This document shows positions 9,557-18,230 of a stretch of DNA of 64,000 nt, one piece after another; position 1 is the stretch's first letter; each line of letters opens with the position of its first letter. Source of the stretch: Pseudomonadota bacterium (lineage in GTDB: Bacteria; Myxococcota_A; Polyangia; GCA-2747355); contig JADJTL010000007.1 of assembly GCA_016711215.1 (NCBI GenBank), positions 124,001 through 188,000 on the forward strand, given 5' to 3'. The notes beneath the pieces were generated by a model. That model searched no databases. It had not been told where the DNA came from and was given only the letters and a program-made list of their open reading frames with translations. A program made the position numbers and the translations under genes.

Positions 9557-10411
9557 ATGCCACCGCGTGACTATGACACTTTTATCGGCGTTGACCTCGG
9601 CGGAGGCAAGGGCAAGAACACGGCCGTCGCCGTGCTGGAGCGCGACGGGCTCGTTGCTCGAGCCGGCTTCGTCGGCTTGCGGGATGGAAGTGGGACGCCC
9701 TTCTACGATGAGCCGCTCTTGGCCTTCATCCGCCAACGCAAGGCCCGGGCCGTGCTGGCGCTCGACGCTCCGCTCACGCTGCCTGCGTGCCTGCGCTGTC
9801 ACCGCGACTGCTGCCCAGGACGCGAACAGTGTCCAGACCCGGCCGTGAGCTGGTTGCGCCACGGCGGCGTGGCGGCGCTGCCGTCGGTCATGTCGCCGCC
9901 ACCCCGCCGTGGCCTAGCCAGCATCGCCGGTGGCAAGCCGTCGACGACGCCATACACGCAGCGCGCTTGCGAGCTCCTGCTCGCGCGTGAGCTGGGCATC
10001 GTGCCGCGCGAGACGCTTGGCCAAGGGACGGGGCCGCTGACCGCCCGGGCGTATCACCTGCGGCGCGCGCTCGCCCCCCATTTTGCGCTCGACACCAACT
10101 TGATCGAGGTTTGTCCCAAGGCGACGCTGCATGTGCTCTTTGGTGCGCGGCAGGCGGAGCGTTACAAGCGCCACGTCGACACCTGGCGGGCGCGAGCGGA
10201 GATGCTCGAGATGCTCGCTGACCGCCTGCGCTTCGAGATCTGGCGCGAGGGGGTGCTGAGCAACGACCACTGCTTCGATGCCCTCGTGGCGGCTTATACG
10301 GGCTACCTCTGGGCCGTGGAGGGGTGGGAGGTGCCTGCCGACCGCCTCCCCTTGTCGCGAGAGGATGGATGGATCTGGTGGCCCCCCCCGGCGCAGCCGA
10401 CCGGGCGTTGA
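9557..10411 (+). CDS. DUF429 family protein (RNase H-like fold, predicted nuclease)
   Basis: The 284-residue protein starts with an RNase H-fold strand FIGVDLGGGKGKNTAVAV, has the second acidic strand AVLALDAPLTLP, and ends with the family motif NDHCFDALVAAYTGYLWA. These are the features of DUF429, a family predicted to be nuclease-like but with no settled function. A four-cysteine insert (CLRCHRDCCPGREQC, about residues 77-91) could bind a metal. It is encoded divergently from the PilZ-Hsp70 gene, with 146 bp between them. No strong ribosome site is seen before the ATG. Confidence 0.75.
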   Translation: MPPRDYDTFIGVDLGGGKGKNTAVAVLERDGLVARAGFVGLRDGSGTPFYDEPLLAFIRQRKARAVLALDAPLTLPACLRCHRDCCPGREQCPDPAVSWLRHGGVAALPSVMSPPPRRGLASIAGGKPSTTPYTQRACELLLARELGIVPRETLGQGTGPLTARAYHLRRALAPHFALDTNLIEVCPKATLHVLFGARQAERYKRHVDTWRARAEMLEMLADRLRFEIWREGVLSNDHCFDALVAAYTGYLWAVEGWEVPADRLPLSREDGWIWWPPPAQPTGR

Positions 10412-10497
10412 GGCGGGGCGTCGGGTTCCCGGCAGCGCGATCGGTCGCGGCAGGCGCCAGACGAAGCCGCCAGGCGAGTCGCGATCAGGCGAGCCGA

Positions 10498-11415
10498 TCA
10501 GGCCATCAGCGCGAGGAGCAGCGCCTTCTGGCTGTGTAGACGGTTTTCGGCCTGGTCGAAGATGATCGAGCGCGGATGATCCGCGACCTCGGAGGTCACC
10601 TCCTCGCCACGGTGTGCCGGCAGGCAGTGCATGAAGAGCGCGTCGGAGCCTGCGGCCGCGAAGAGAATGGCGTCGATGCGAAAGGCAGCGAAGTCGCGCA
10701 GGCGCGCTTCGCGCTCGCGCTCCTGCCCCATCGAGGTCCAGACGTCGGTGTAGACGACCTGCGCGCCGCGCACGGCCTGATAGGGATCATGGCTCGTGGT
10801 GATGCTGGCGCCCGTCGCCGCCGCCTCGGCCTGCGCCTGCGCGAGCGCCGAGGGATTGAGCTCGTAGCCCGGCGGCGTTGCAAGGGTCAGGTCGACGCCC
10901 AGCTTGGCGGCGCCCATTGCCAGCGCGTGGGCGACGTTGTTGCCGTCGCCGAGGTAGGTGACGCGGACGCCCGCCAGGCGGCCAAGGCGCTCCTCGATCG
11001 TGAAGAAATCGCAGAGGGCCTGGCATGGATGGGTCAGGTCGCTCAGGCCGTTGATCACCGGAACGGTCGCGTTGCGCGCCAGCGTGATCAGATCGCGGTG
11101 AGCATGGACGCGGGCCATGATCCCGTCGACGTAGCGCGAAAGGACGGCCGCCGTGTCCTCGATCGACTCGCCGCGGCCAAGCTGGAGGTCCTGCGCCGGC
11201 AGGACCAAGGCGTGCCCGCCCAGCTGGCACATGCCGACCTCGAAAGAGACTCGCGTGCGGGTGGAGGCCTTCTGAAAGATCAGCGCCAGCGTCTTGCCGG
11301 CTAGGCTCTGGCCGTAGCGCAGCGGCTCGCGCTTGACCGTGTGGGTGAGGTCGAGGAGCTCGCGGACCTCCGCTGGTGGCAGGCTCTGTAGATCCAGCAG
11401 GTCTTTGCGCTTCAT
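10498..11415 (-). CDS. argF: Ornithine carbamoyltransferase
   Basis: The 305-residue enzyme makes citrulline from ornithine and carbamoyl phosphate in arginine synthesis. Motifs are complete: carbamoyl-phosphate site STRTRVSFE, the LTHPCQAL motif (HPCQ), and FMHCLPAHRGEEV carrying the ornithine-site cysteine. The ATG at 11415 follows GGGAG at suitable spacing; the frame stays open upstream but runs through tRNA-Leu, so a longer start is excluded. tRNA-Leu lies 47 bp upstream on the same strand, so both may come from one transcript. Other arg genes are not in the window. Confidence 0.95.
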   Translation of the reverse strand: MKRKDLLDLQSLPPAEVRELLDLTHTVKREPLRYGQSLAGKTLALIFQKASTRTRVSFEVGMCQLGGHALVLPAQDLQLGRGESIEDTAAVLSRYVDGIMARVHAHRDLITLARNATVPVINGLSDLTHPCQALCDFFTIEERLGRLAGVRVTYLGDGNNVAHALAMGAAKLGVDLTLATPPGYELNPSALAQAQAEAAATGASITTSHDPYQAVRGAQVVYTDVWTSMGQEREREARLRDFAAFRIDAILFAAAGSDALFMHCLPAHRGEEVTSEVADHPRSIIFDQAENRLHSQKALLLALMA

Positions 11416-11462
11416 CGTCGCTCCCGGGCTGACGGCCCGCTGCTGCGGGCGTCCGTTTGGGG

Positions 11463-11546
11463 TGCCGGAGAAGGGAGTCGAACCCTTACTTGCCAAGGCA
11501 AACGGGATTTTGAGTCCCGCGCGTCTACCAGTTTCGCCACTCCGGC
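11463..11546 (-). tRNA. tRNA-Leu (anticodon CAA)
   Basis: The minus strand gives an 84-nt class II tRNA. The acceptor stem is GCCGGAG/CTCCGGC, the D arm holds GGTAGACGC, the anticodon stem GGGA/TCCC closes the loop CTCAAAA with anticodon CAA, a long variable arm (TTGCC/GGCAA) follows, and the T arm is GGGTTCGACTCCC. The discriminator is A, followed by CCC, so CCA is not fully encoded. Confidence 0.95.
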
Positions 11547-11572
11547 GTGGCGCCCATGCGAGCGCGTTCCAC

Positions 11573-11601
11573 TTCGTATCGTCACGCTGCGGCCGAGTCA
11601 A
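11573..11601 (-). promoter_or_regulatory. Candidate promoter for tRNA-Leu and argF
   Basis: TTGACT and TACGAA are separated by 17 bp on the minus strand. The start would be about 20 bp before the tRNA 5' end, a normal distance for a tRNA gene. The -10 is weak. Confidence 0.4.
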
Positions 11602-11666
11602 CGGCGGCCTGAGGCGGGTGCTGGCTCGGCCTCCTCGGGCGCCGCCCTCGCGCCAATCACTGCGCC

Positions 11667-11694
11667 TTGTGCCTCCAGGTCACTGCCCTATACT
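11667..11694 (+). promoter_or_regulatory. Candidate promoter for a leaderless lipoprotein mRNA
   Basis: TTGTGC and TATACT are separated by 16 bp. The predicted start falls at about 11701, the first base of the lipoprotein ATG, so the mRNA may lack a leader. No ribosome site is present before that ATG, which agrees. Confidence 0.45.
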
Positions 11695-11700
11695 CCGGCC

Positions 11701-12639
11701 ATGCTGGACAACCGCCCTCGACGCGATCTCCGCGGGCCGCAGGGCGGCGCTCGTCCAGGCGCCGAGTTGGTGATCCTGGGCTTGGTCGCGTTGCTGGGCG
11801 GCGGCGGCTGCTCCCGGGGCGGCGCGGGTAGTGGCTGGGTCGTCGGCTCGCTCTGGGTGGAGAGCTGTCGCGGATCCAAGGCGCTCGGCCCGCTGGAGGA
11901 CTTCGATCTGGGCGTGGATTCCTTTTTCGGCGATCCGCTGATCGACACCGAGGGGGCTCCGGCTCAGCGTCAAAACCGGCTCGCCGTCCGTCTGCAGCAC
12001 ACCGCAGGGAATATCGAGGAGGTCGATAGCGCGGTGCTTCAGCTCGCGGATACGGTGCAGGCGGCTCAGTCGCTGATGGCGCGCCAGCCGATCCCCTTCA
12101 GCGATGAAGCCCTCTGTCCCGGCTGCACCGACATCAATACCGCGCTCCGTCTCAGGCTCAATCTCTTCGTGCGTTGTCCGGAGAATCGCGCAGCCTTGAC
12201 CGCGGGCAGCTTCGCGCTCGAGGAGCGTCCAACGACGGGAACGGCGCGTGAGGCCACCTGCCTGCTGCCCGCCGCCAGGCCAGCGCCGGCGCCTTGTCCA
12301 ACGCTCGGGGAGACGGAGCTCGCGAGGCTCGACCACCTCTGCCTTGGGGCATTCGACGACCGCAGCGCCCGGGCGGAGATCGAGGCGGTCTTGGGGACGC
12401 AGGGTGCCTGCCTCTACCTGTGCCAGCTCGGCCGCCTGCACACCGAGCAAGGCGAGCAGGCGAGCGCTCCTGGGAACTTCTCCGTCGGGTTCGACGACAC
12501 CGTGGCTGCGATTTTCTCCACGGCGCTGGTCGACGCGCGCGCGGTGCGCTTGAACCGCTGCGCGCAGGCCAGTGGACGGCTGGTGGGCATGTTTCGCTTC
12601 GATGTGGCGCGCAGCCGCCTCGCGCAGCCCTTTCCGTGA
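11701..12639 (+). CDS. Hypothetical lipoprotein
   Basis: I do not recognise the family. The 312-residue product has an N-terminal region of about 21 polar residues, a hydrophobic stretch ELVILGLVALL and a cysteine at about residue 37 (GGGGCSRG), consistent with a type II signal peptide although the lipobox -3 and -2 positions are glycine. The mature part has several cysteines (CPGC, CLYLCQLG) and a segment VDSAVLQLADTVQAAQSL that looks helical. It probably sits in the outer membrane or periplasm. Its stop overlaps the GTG start of the following methyltransferase (GTGA), so the two are translationally coupled despite no functional link that I can see. Confidence 0.7.
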   Translation: MLDNRPRRDLRGPQGGARPGAELVILGLVALLGGGGCSRGGAGSGWVVGSLWVESCRGSKALGPLEDFDLGVDSFFGDPLIDTEGAPAQRQNRLAVRLQHTAGNIEEVDSAVLQLADTVQAAQSLMARQPIPFSDEALCPGCTDINTALRLRLNLFVRCPENRAALTAGSFALEERPTTGTAREATCLLPAARPAPAPCPTLGETELARLDHLCLGAFDDRSARAEIEAVLGTQGACLYLCQLGRLHTEQGEQASAPGNFSVGFDDTVAAIFSTALVDARAVRLNRCAQASGRLVGMFRFDVARSRLAQPFP

Positions 12640-13952
12640 GCGCGCCACCACGCGGTCGGCAGCAGAGGGCTCGGCGAGCGCTGCCGACGGGAGAAAAGCC
12701 GCCAGAGGTGTCGCTGCGACTCGCGTCCCTCGCCTTCGGCGGTGCGGCCGTCGGCCGGTGGGAGGGCCGCGCGGTCTTCGTGCCCTTTGGCGCGCCCGGC
12801 GATCTCGCGCGGGTCCGCGTGCACGGGCAGCATGCGCGCTGGGCGCGTGCCGAGCTGCTCGAGGTCGTGGAGCCCGGTCCCGCGCGCCGCGCGCCGCCCT
12901 GTCGCCTGGCAGGGCATTGCGGCGGTTGCCAGTGGCAGCACGTGGATTACTCTGCGCAGCTCGCGGCGAAGCAGTCAATCGTGAGTGCCGCCCTCCGTCA
13001 CGTCGCGCCGGTGCCGATCGACCTCCTAGCGGCGCCCGCCGAGCTGCACTACAGGCGGCGGGTGCGCCTGCATTGGCAGCGGGGGCCGAATGGACTCCGT
13101 CTCGGATTTCGCGCGTGGCGCAGTCGTGAGCTGGTCGACGTGGAGACCTGCCCGCTGCTCGTGCCGGAGCTCGGTCGGGCGCTGGGGCGCCTGCGTTCGC
13201 TGCTGGCACGGGGTCGGGCCGCGTGCGGCACCTTGGCGCTCCTCGCCGGAGCCGCGCAGGACGTTCACTTCAGTCTGCGCGTCGAGCGCGGCCCGGTGCC
13301 GCCGGGCGACGCCTGCCTGGGCGGGGGCGTCGTCGGAGGCGTCGTCAGCGAGGACGGTGGTGCCGAGCGCAGCTATGGCCAGCCCGACGTCATCCTCGAT
13401 CGACGCGGCCTGCGCGCGAGCGCGGCTTGCTTTGCCCAGGCCAACGCACGCCAGAACGATGCGCTCGTTGGCCACCTGCGCGCCCTCCTCGCCGCGGATT
13501 CGAGTGGCCGAATGCTGGAGCTCTATGCCGGCAGCGGCAACCTGACGGCTGTCCTCGGTGAGCGCCCCGGTTCGCTGCTCGCTGTCGAGAGCGAGCCACG
13601 TGCCGTGGCCCTGTTGCAGCGCAACCGTGCGCTGATCAGCGCCGAACTGGAGGTGCGCGAGCAGCCTGCCGCCGCAGCCGTCAGCGCGCTGCTGGCGCAG
13701 CAGGCGAAGTTCCCGCTGATCGTGCTCGATCCCCCGCGTGAAGGGGCACGCGAGCTCGTCGATGCGCTGGCGCAGCTCGGCGGCAAGCGCATCGTCTACG
13801 TTTCGTGCGACCCGATGACGCTGGCGCGAGACCTCGCGGGCCTAGCGCGGCGAGGCTACCGCACGACGAGCGTCCTTGCGCTCGACACCCTGCCGCAGAC
13901 GCACCATTTTGAGATGGTGGCGGCGCTCGAGCGTACGCCCTGCGCCCACTGA
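12636..13952 (+). CDS. TrmA/RlmD-type 23S rRNA uracil-C5 methyltransferase (Fe-S)
   Basis: The 438-residue enzyme methylates uracil at C5 in RNA using SAM. It has an N-terminal TRAM-like region, then an iron-sulfur cysteine cluster CRLAGHCGGCQWQH plus ETCPLL, which fits RlmC/RlmD and distinguishes it from TrmA. The SAM motif is LELYAGSGNLT, the catalytic region is IVLDPPREGA, and the nucleophile is in VYVSCDPMTLARDL. The GTG at 12636 overlaps the stop of the preceding gene. The frame is open 340 bases further upstream, but that stretch lies wholly inside the lipoprotein gene and reads as low-complexity Arg/Pro sequence. The exact rRNA position cannot be decided from sequence. Confidence 0.85.
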   Translation: MSAPPRGRQQRARRALPTGEKPPEVSLRLASLAFGGAAVGRWEGRAVFVPFGAPGDLARVRVHGQHARWARAELLEVVEPGPARRAPPCRLAGHCGGCQWQHVDYSAQLAAKQSIVSAALRHVAPVPIDLLAAPAELHYRRRVRLHWQRGPNGLRLGFRAWRSRELVDVETCPLLVPELGRALGRLRSLLARGRAACGTLALLAGAAQDVHFSLRVERGPVPPGDACLGGGVVGGVVSEDGGAERSYGQPDVILDRRGLRASAACFAQANARQNDALVGHLRALLAADSSGRMLELYAGSGNLTAVLGERPGSLLAVESEPRAVALLQRNRALISAELEVREQPAAAAVSALLAQQAKFPLIVLDPPREGARELVDALAQLGGKRIVYVSCDPMTLARDLAGLARRGYRTTSVLALDTLPQTHHFEMVAALERTPCAH

Positions 13953-14091
13953 CGGACGCCTCGCGTCGAGCCCTGCGCGCCCGCGCAAGGGCACGGAGCC
14001 CGCGCGGGGCTGGCGGCGGCAGACCTCGGGTCACCGCGGCAACCTTGCTGGGACCTTGCTGGGACCTTGGTCGCGCGGTAGGAGTGTTGCC

Positions 14092-14601
14092 GTGGCGCGA
14101 CCGCGCGAACGAGCTGCAGTGGAGTGCAAGGTTTCCCGGCGGCGGTGGTTCACCCTGGTCGTGCTGGGCTGGGTCTGTCTCGCGCGCTCGGTCGGCGCCG
14201 ATCCGCTCGATCTCGAGCCGGCCGGCGTGGCGGCGTGGAGCGTGGCGCCCGCGACCGCTGCTGCTGCCTTTGATCGTGAAGGCGAATGGCGCGAGTGGTA
14301 TCGCGCCCGCGTGCAGTGGCGGCAGGGCGTTCGCCAGCTGAGGCTGGACCGCGCGCGCAATCGCCGCATTGCGTTGCTCCTGCGCCAGCGCGGAGCGTCG
14401 CTCCGCGGCACCTTGTCAGGTCAGCGGCTGGACGCGGGAAGTCGGCGGCTTTCGGCCGAGAGCGGGGGATCCTGGGTCACGGGTGGCGTCGGCCAGCGGC
14501 CCACCCGCGGGCCCTCGTCCGGCCGTGGTCGCAGCGGATCGGCCCCGGCCGCGAGCGATGCCGAGGTGCCGATCGAGCTGTTACGGCGCCCGTCGAAGTA
14601 G
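14092..14601 (+). CDS. Hypothetical secreted protein
   Basis: I do not recognise this 169-residue protein. The GTG at 14092 follows GGAG with seven-base spacing. The N-terminus is basic (ECKVSRRR), followed by the hydrophobic WFTLVVLGWVCLA and a likely signal peptidase I site SVGA/DP near residue 36. The mature part is Arg-rich with a helical segment EWYRARVQWRQGVRQLRLD, and the C-terminal third is Gly/Ser/Arg-rich and probably disordered. It sits between the rRNA methyltransferase and holA in a forward row. Confidence 0.6.
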   Translation: MARPRERAAVECKVSRRRWFTLVVLGWVCLARSVGADPLDLEPAGVAAWSVAPATAAAAFDREGEWREWYRARVQWRQGVRQLRLDRARNRRIALLLRQRGASLRGTLSGQRLDAGSRRLSAESGGSWVTGGVGQRPTRGPSSGRGRSGSAPAASDAEVPIELLRRPSK

Positions 14602-14660
14602 GGGCGCGATGCCTGCCTCCGTCGCGCTGATGATGCGGGCGAGGCCTGGGGAGCGGAGCG

Positions 14661-15701
14661 ATGGCTGCTGCAGGTGACGCGTATACGACCTTGCTGCGCG
14701 ATCTGGCCGCCGGTAAGCGCGCGGCGGTCTATTACCTCTGCGGTGAGCCTTATCCGCGCGACCACCTCGCCGACGCGTTGCGCCGGTCGGTCGTCGGTGG
14801 GGCGCTCGAGGGCTTCAACTTCGACGCGCTGCGGGCCAAGGAGGCCGGCGTGTCAGGCATCATGGCAGCCGTGCGCACGGTGCCGATGTTGGGCGGGCAG
14901 CGCCTGGTCCAGGTCCGCGAGGCCGACGCGCTGACGGCGGAAGATCTCGCCCAGTTGATTCCCTACCTCGAGAACCCGTCGCCCTTTGCGGTGCTCTTGC
15001 TGCTCGCAGACAAGGCGGATCTGCGGGCCAAGTTCTTTCTGGCGCTGAAGAAGCACGGGGTCTTGCAGCGCTTCGAGCCCTTGCGCGAGCGGCAGGCGGC
15101 CTCCTGGGTGGCGGCGGAGGCGCGGCGGACCGGTGTGCGCTTGGAGGCGGACGCCGCTGACCGTCTCGCCTCGGCCGTCGGCACGGATATGGGTCAGCTC
15201 GCCAGCGCGCTCGAGCGAGTGGCGCTCTACGTCGGTGACGCCGCCGCGCTTAGCGCCGACGATGTCGAGGAGGTCCTCGCGGATACGCGCCAGCGCTCGA
15301 TTTTCGAGCTGACCAATGCGGTCGGGCACGGCCGGCGCCGTGAGGCCCTGGCTGTCTTGAGGCAGCTCCTCTTGTCGCGGGAGTCGGGCGTGCGGATCGT
15401 GGCGATGCTGGCCCGCCATTTACGGCAGGTCTGGTCGGTCAAGGAACTCGCGGCGAGCGGGGGGCCTGCCCACGCGGGCCTCGCGGCGCAGGCCGGCGTG
15501 CCCCCCTTCGCCGTAGCAGATCTCGAGCGCCAGGCCCAACGGCTGGCGCTTCCCCGGCTGGCCCAGATGCACGAGGCGCTGCGAGAGGCGGATCGGGCGC
15601 TGAAGTCGAGCCGCCTGCCCGAAGCCGTCGCGCTGGAGCAGCTCGTCCTGCGGCTCTGCCCACCCTCAGCCGCGGCGCAGCGCGTGGATAGCCGCACCTA
15701 G
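14661..15701 (+). CDS. holA: DNA polymerase III delta subunit
   Basis: The 346-residue protein is the clamp-loader delta subunit that opens the sliding clamp. The N-terminal P-loop-like fold lacks a Walker motif, as usual: YYLCGEPYPRDHLADAL. Then come FNFDAL, TVPMLGGQRLVQVREAD, and the HolA region SIFELTNAVGHGRRREAL followed by the C-terminal collar LREADRALKSSRLPEAVALEQLVLRLC. Length matches. GGAG precedes the ATG. In many proteobacteria holA lies next to rpsT, and rpsT is indeed the next gene, convergent. Confidence 0.93.
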   Translation: MAAAGDAYTTLLRDLAAGKRAAVYYLCGEPYPRDHLADALRRSVVGGALEGFNFDALRAKEAGVSGIMAAVRTVPMLGGQRLVQVREADALTAEDLAQLIPYLENPSPFAVLLLLADKADLRAKFFLALKKHGVLQRFEPLRERQAASWVAAEARRTGVRLEADAADRLASAVGTDMGQLASALERVALYVGDAAALSADDVEEVLADTRQRSIFELTNAVGHGRRREALAVLRQLLLSRESGVRIVAMLARHLRQVWSVKELAASGGPAHAGLAAQAGVPPFAVADLERQAQRLALPRLAQMHEALREADRALKSSRLPEAVALEQLVLRLCPPSAAAQRVDSRT

Positions 15702-15877
15702 CCTGACTCAGACCACCGGTGGCGGCGCTCAGCGCTGCGCTGGATTGGACGTGCTCAGCGGCTGCCCCGGCGCCGACGTGCAGCCGACACGCAGCCGGAT
15801 GGGCGGCGCGGTCGCGACTGACGCGAGATCCGAGCGCCCCTGCAGACAGCACGCGGCGGCGCGCGCAGAGCAGGGCG

Positions 15878-16150
15878 TTACTGCGTGGCGGGGAGGCGGT
15901 TGAATGCGCAGGTGAGGCGCGACACGAGGCGGGCAGCGCGCTGCCGCGGAATGATGCCCTTCTGAGCGCAGCGATCGATCAGCGGTAGAGCGGCGTTGAG
16001 GGCTGCTTGCGCCTCCGGCCGATCGCCCGTGCCCATGGCTAAACGTAGCCGCTTGATGTGGGTGCGCATCGAGGTCCTGAAGTGGCGGTGGTGGGCCTGC
16101 AGCTTGAGGCGCTGCCGGTTGCGTTTTTCCGCCTGCGGATGATTGGCCAC
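15878..16150 (-). CDS. rpsT: 30S ribosomal protein S20
   Basis: The 90-residue basic protein starts VANHPQAEKRNRQRLK (GTG start at 16150) and shows the S20 pattern HFRTSMRTHIKRLR ... LPLIDRCAQKGIIPRQRAARLVSRL. S20 binds 16S rRNA early in 30S assembly. GGGGAG lies upstream of the GTG. GTG starts on rpsT occur elsewhere too (E. coli uses TTG). The frame is open for 160 bases further upstream but without S20-like sequence. Confidence 0.93.
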   Translation of the reverse strand: MANHPQAEKRNRQRLKLQAHHRHFRTSMRTHIKRLRLAMGTGDRPEAQAALNAALPLIDRCAQKGIIPRQRAARLVSRLTCAFNRLPATQ

Positions 16151-16278
16151 TGCGTCTTCTCCCCTATCTCGTCCCGTGCTAAGAACCCGGCTGCCTTCGG
16201 CTGGCCGCGCTAGCGAGAAGCCCGGGAGCCGCCGAGCGGCGCACGCGGGATGCGAGCGCGAGCGCGCGAACGGAGGTG

Positions 16279-16308
16279 TCTCTAGCACCGCCGTTGACAG
16301 GGTGTCAA
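16279..16308 (-). promoter_or_regulatory. Possible rpsT promoter with palindromic -35 region
   Basis: TTGACA (16303-16308, minus) and TAGAGA (16279-16284) are 18 bp apart. The -35 is half of a perfect palindrome TTGACA-GGG-TGTCAA (16294-16308) lying between the divergent rpsT and murJ. The -10 match is weak. Confidence 0.35.
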
Positions 16309-16318
16309 GCAAGGTGCC

Positions 16319-18160
16319 ATGGCCCGCCTAGAACTGCCGGTGACCCGGATGCCGTCCGATACGCCCTCTGACATGCCCTTTGCTGGGCCCTTTGCTGGGC
16401 TTTCTGCTGGGCCCTCTGCTGGGCCCAAGAGCGGCCGGCCGGCGCTGGCCGACGCAGCTAGCGTAGCCGACGCAGCCAACGTAGCCGACGCAGCCAACGT
16501 AGCCGACGCAGCCAACGTAGCCGACGCAGCCAACGTAGCCGACGCACCCGACGCACCCGACGCAGGTGGACCCGCGGCCGGCGGGCGCCGGGGCCCATCT
16601 CTGGCGCGCGCGGCGGGGCTGGTCGGGGTCTTGACCTTGGCGAGCCGGATCCTCGGCCTGCTGCGCGACGCGGTGATCGCCGCTTACTTCCGCCGAGGCG
16701 CCACCGATGCGTTCTTCGTCGCCTTCACGATCCCCAACGTCCTGCGACGTCTGCTCGCCGAGGGGGCCTTGACGGTCGCCTTCATCCCCGTGTTGACCGA
16801 GTGCCGGCAGCGGCGCGGCGAGGCGGCGGCGCGGGAGCTGCTGGCCGCGACGCTCGGCGCCGCGCTCGTCGTCTGGATCGGCGTCTGCTTGCTCGGCATC
16901 GTCTTCGCGCCGCTGGTCGTACAGCTCTTCGCCTACGGCTTCAACGACGACCCACCCAAGCTCGCGCTCGCCGTGCTGCTGACCCGCCTGATGTTCCCCT
17001 TTCTGCTGAGTGTTGGCCTGGTCGCGCTGGCGATGGGCGCGCTGAATGCCGACGGCGACTTCGCCGCTCCGGCGGTCGCCCCCGCAGTGCTCAACCTGGT
17101 GATCATCGCGGCGATCCTCACGCTGGCACCGTGGAGCGCGTGGCTCGGTTGGCCGCCGATCGCCACCGCCGCCGTCGGCGTGCTGGTCGGCGGGGTGCTG
17201 CAGGCTGCCGTGCAGCTGCCCTCGCTGCGCCGGCGCGGCTTGTTGGTGCGGCCGACGCTCGGCTTCGGCAACCCGGAGGTGCGGCGCATCGGCGCGTTGA
17301 TGGTGCCCTCGATCTTCGGCCTCGCGGTCTACCAGCTCAACGTGATCCTGATGCGGCAGTTCGCCTCGTTCCTGCCCGAGGGTGTGATGAGCGCAATCTA
17401 CTACGCTCAGCGTTTGATCGAGTTCCCGCTGGGCATCTTCGCGGTCGCCGTGGCCACCGTGACCATGCCCGGCTTCTCAGCGCAGGCCAGCGCGGGTGAG
17501 TTCGAGCGGCTCAAGCGCAGCTTCAACGAGTCGCTGCGGCTCGTGCTCTTCGTGATGTTGCCGGCGAGCAGCGGCTTGGTGGCCTTGGCGCTGCCCCTGA
17601 CGGCGGTGCTCTTTCAGCGCGGGGCCTTCACCCATGCAATGGCGCACGAGACCGCGTCGATGTTGGTGGCCTTCTCCGCCGGGATGTGGGCGGCCGGCGG
17701 CGTGCGCCAAACCGTGCCGGTGTTCTTTGCCCTGCAGGACACGCGAACGCCGGTCGTGGTGTCGTTGCTGTCGCTGCTGATCTTCGTTGCGGCCGCGCTT
17801 GGCTTGCGCGGCACGTTCGCCGGACCCGGTCTGGCGCTGGCGGTGGCGATCTCGTCGGTGGTGAACTTCGCGCTGCTGCTGCTCGCCTTGCGGCGACGGC
17901 TTGGTCGGCTCGAGCTGCGCACGCTCAGCGGCTCGATGATCCGGGGCCTGCTCGCCTCCGCCGGATCGGCCGCGGCCGCGGCGGCCCTCGCGCGCCTCGG
18001 TCGGTGGGAGGAGGGCAGTCACCTCTGGCTCAACCACGCCGTGTTGCTGGCCGCGGTGCTGGTCGGTGCGCTGGTCTTCTTCGTGCTGGCCGTGCTGCTG
18101 CGCTGCCCTGAGCTGCAGCAGATCGTCGCCGTGCTTCGGCGCCGGCGCGCGCGGCGCTAG
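16319..18160 (+). CDS. murJ: MurJ lipid II flippase with repeat-built N-terminal extension
   Basis: The 613-residue inner-membrane protein flips lipid II for peptidoglycan synthesis. From about residue 95 it follows the MurJ/MviN pattern: LARAAGLVGVLTLASRILGL, RRGATDAFFVAFTIPNVLRR, LLAEGALTVAFIPV, and YYAQRLIEFPLGIFAVAVAT, with about 14 hydrophobic segments. The first 95 residues are unusual: they are encoded by tandem repeats (see separate entries) and read FAGPFAGLSAGPSAGP and then (ADAANV)n. AAGG precedes the ATG at 16319 with normal spacing and no start codon exists between the repeats and the flippase core, so the extension is probably translated. Confidence 0.93.
   Translation: MARLELPVTRMPSDTPSDMPFAGPFAGLSAGPSAGPKSGRPALADAASVADAANVADAANVADAANVADAANVADAPDAPDAGGPAAGGRRGPSLARAAGLVGVLTLASRILGLLRDAVIAAYFRRGATDAFFVAFTIPNVLRRLLAEGALTVAFIPVLTECRQRRGEAAARELLAATLGAALVVWIGVCLLGIVFAPLVVQLFAYGFNDDPPKLALAVLLTRLMFPFLLSVGLVALAMGALNADGDFAAPAVAPAVLNLVIIAAILTLAPWSAWLGWPPIATAAVGVLVGGVLQAAVQLPSLRRRGLLVRPTLGFGNPEVRRIGALMVPSIFGLAVYQLNVILMRQFASFLPEGVMSAIYYAQRLIEFPLGIFAVAVATVTMPGFSAQASAGEFERLKRSFNESLRLVLFVMLPASSGLVALALPLTAVLFQRGAFTHAMAHETASMLVAFSAGMWAAGGVRQTVPVFFALQDTRTPVVVSLLSLLIFVAAALGLRGTFAGPGLALAVAISSVVNFALLLLALRRRLGRLELRTLSGSMIRGLLASAGSAAAAAALARLGRWEEGSHLWLNHAVLLAAVLVGALVFFVLAVLLRCPELQQIVAVLRRRRARR
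16377..16424 (+). repeat. 12-bp coding repeat in murJ (4 units)
   Basis: Units cctttgctgggc (twice exact) and two variants encode FAGP-type tetrapeptides near the MurJ N-terminus. Confidence 0.9.
16448..16537 (+). repeat. 18-bp coding repeat in murJ (5 units)
   Basis: The unit gccgacgcagccaacgta occurs four times exactly after one variant copy. It keeps frame and encodes ADAANV. A decayed tail gccgacgcacccgacgca follows. Confidence 0.95.
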
Positions 18161-18230
18161 GCAGCGAGGGGGCAACGGGGCGCGCACGCATCGCGGCCGG
18201 CGCGGGCGGGTCGCGATAAATGCAGACGCC

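Noticed and set aside
12294..12635. Longer N-terminus for the rRNA methyltransferase
   Set aside because: It lies wholly within the lipoprotein gene and reads as low-complexity; the GTG at 12636 overlaps the stop as expected for coupling.
11680..13209. 509-codon minus-strand open frame
   Set aside because: It is antisense to the lipoprotein and rRNA methyltransferase genes, and has Arg/Ala-rich sequence without motifs.
16377..16537. Direct repeats in murJ considered as a CRISPR array
   Set aside because: Units are contiguous, 12 or 18 bp, without spacers, and stay in the coding frame.
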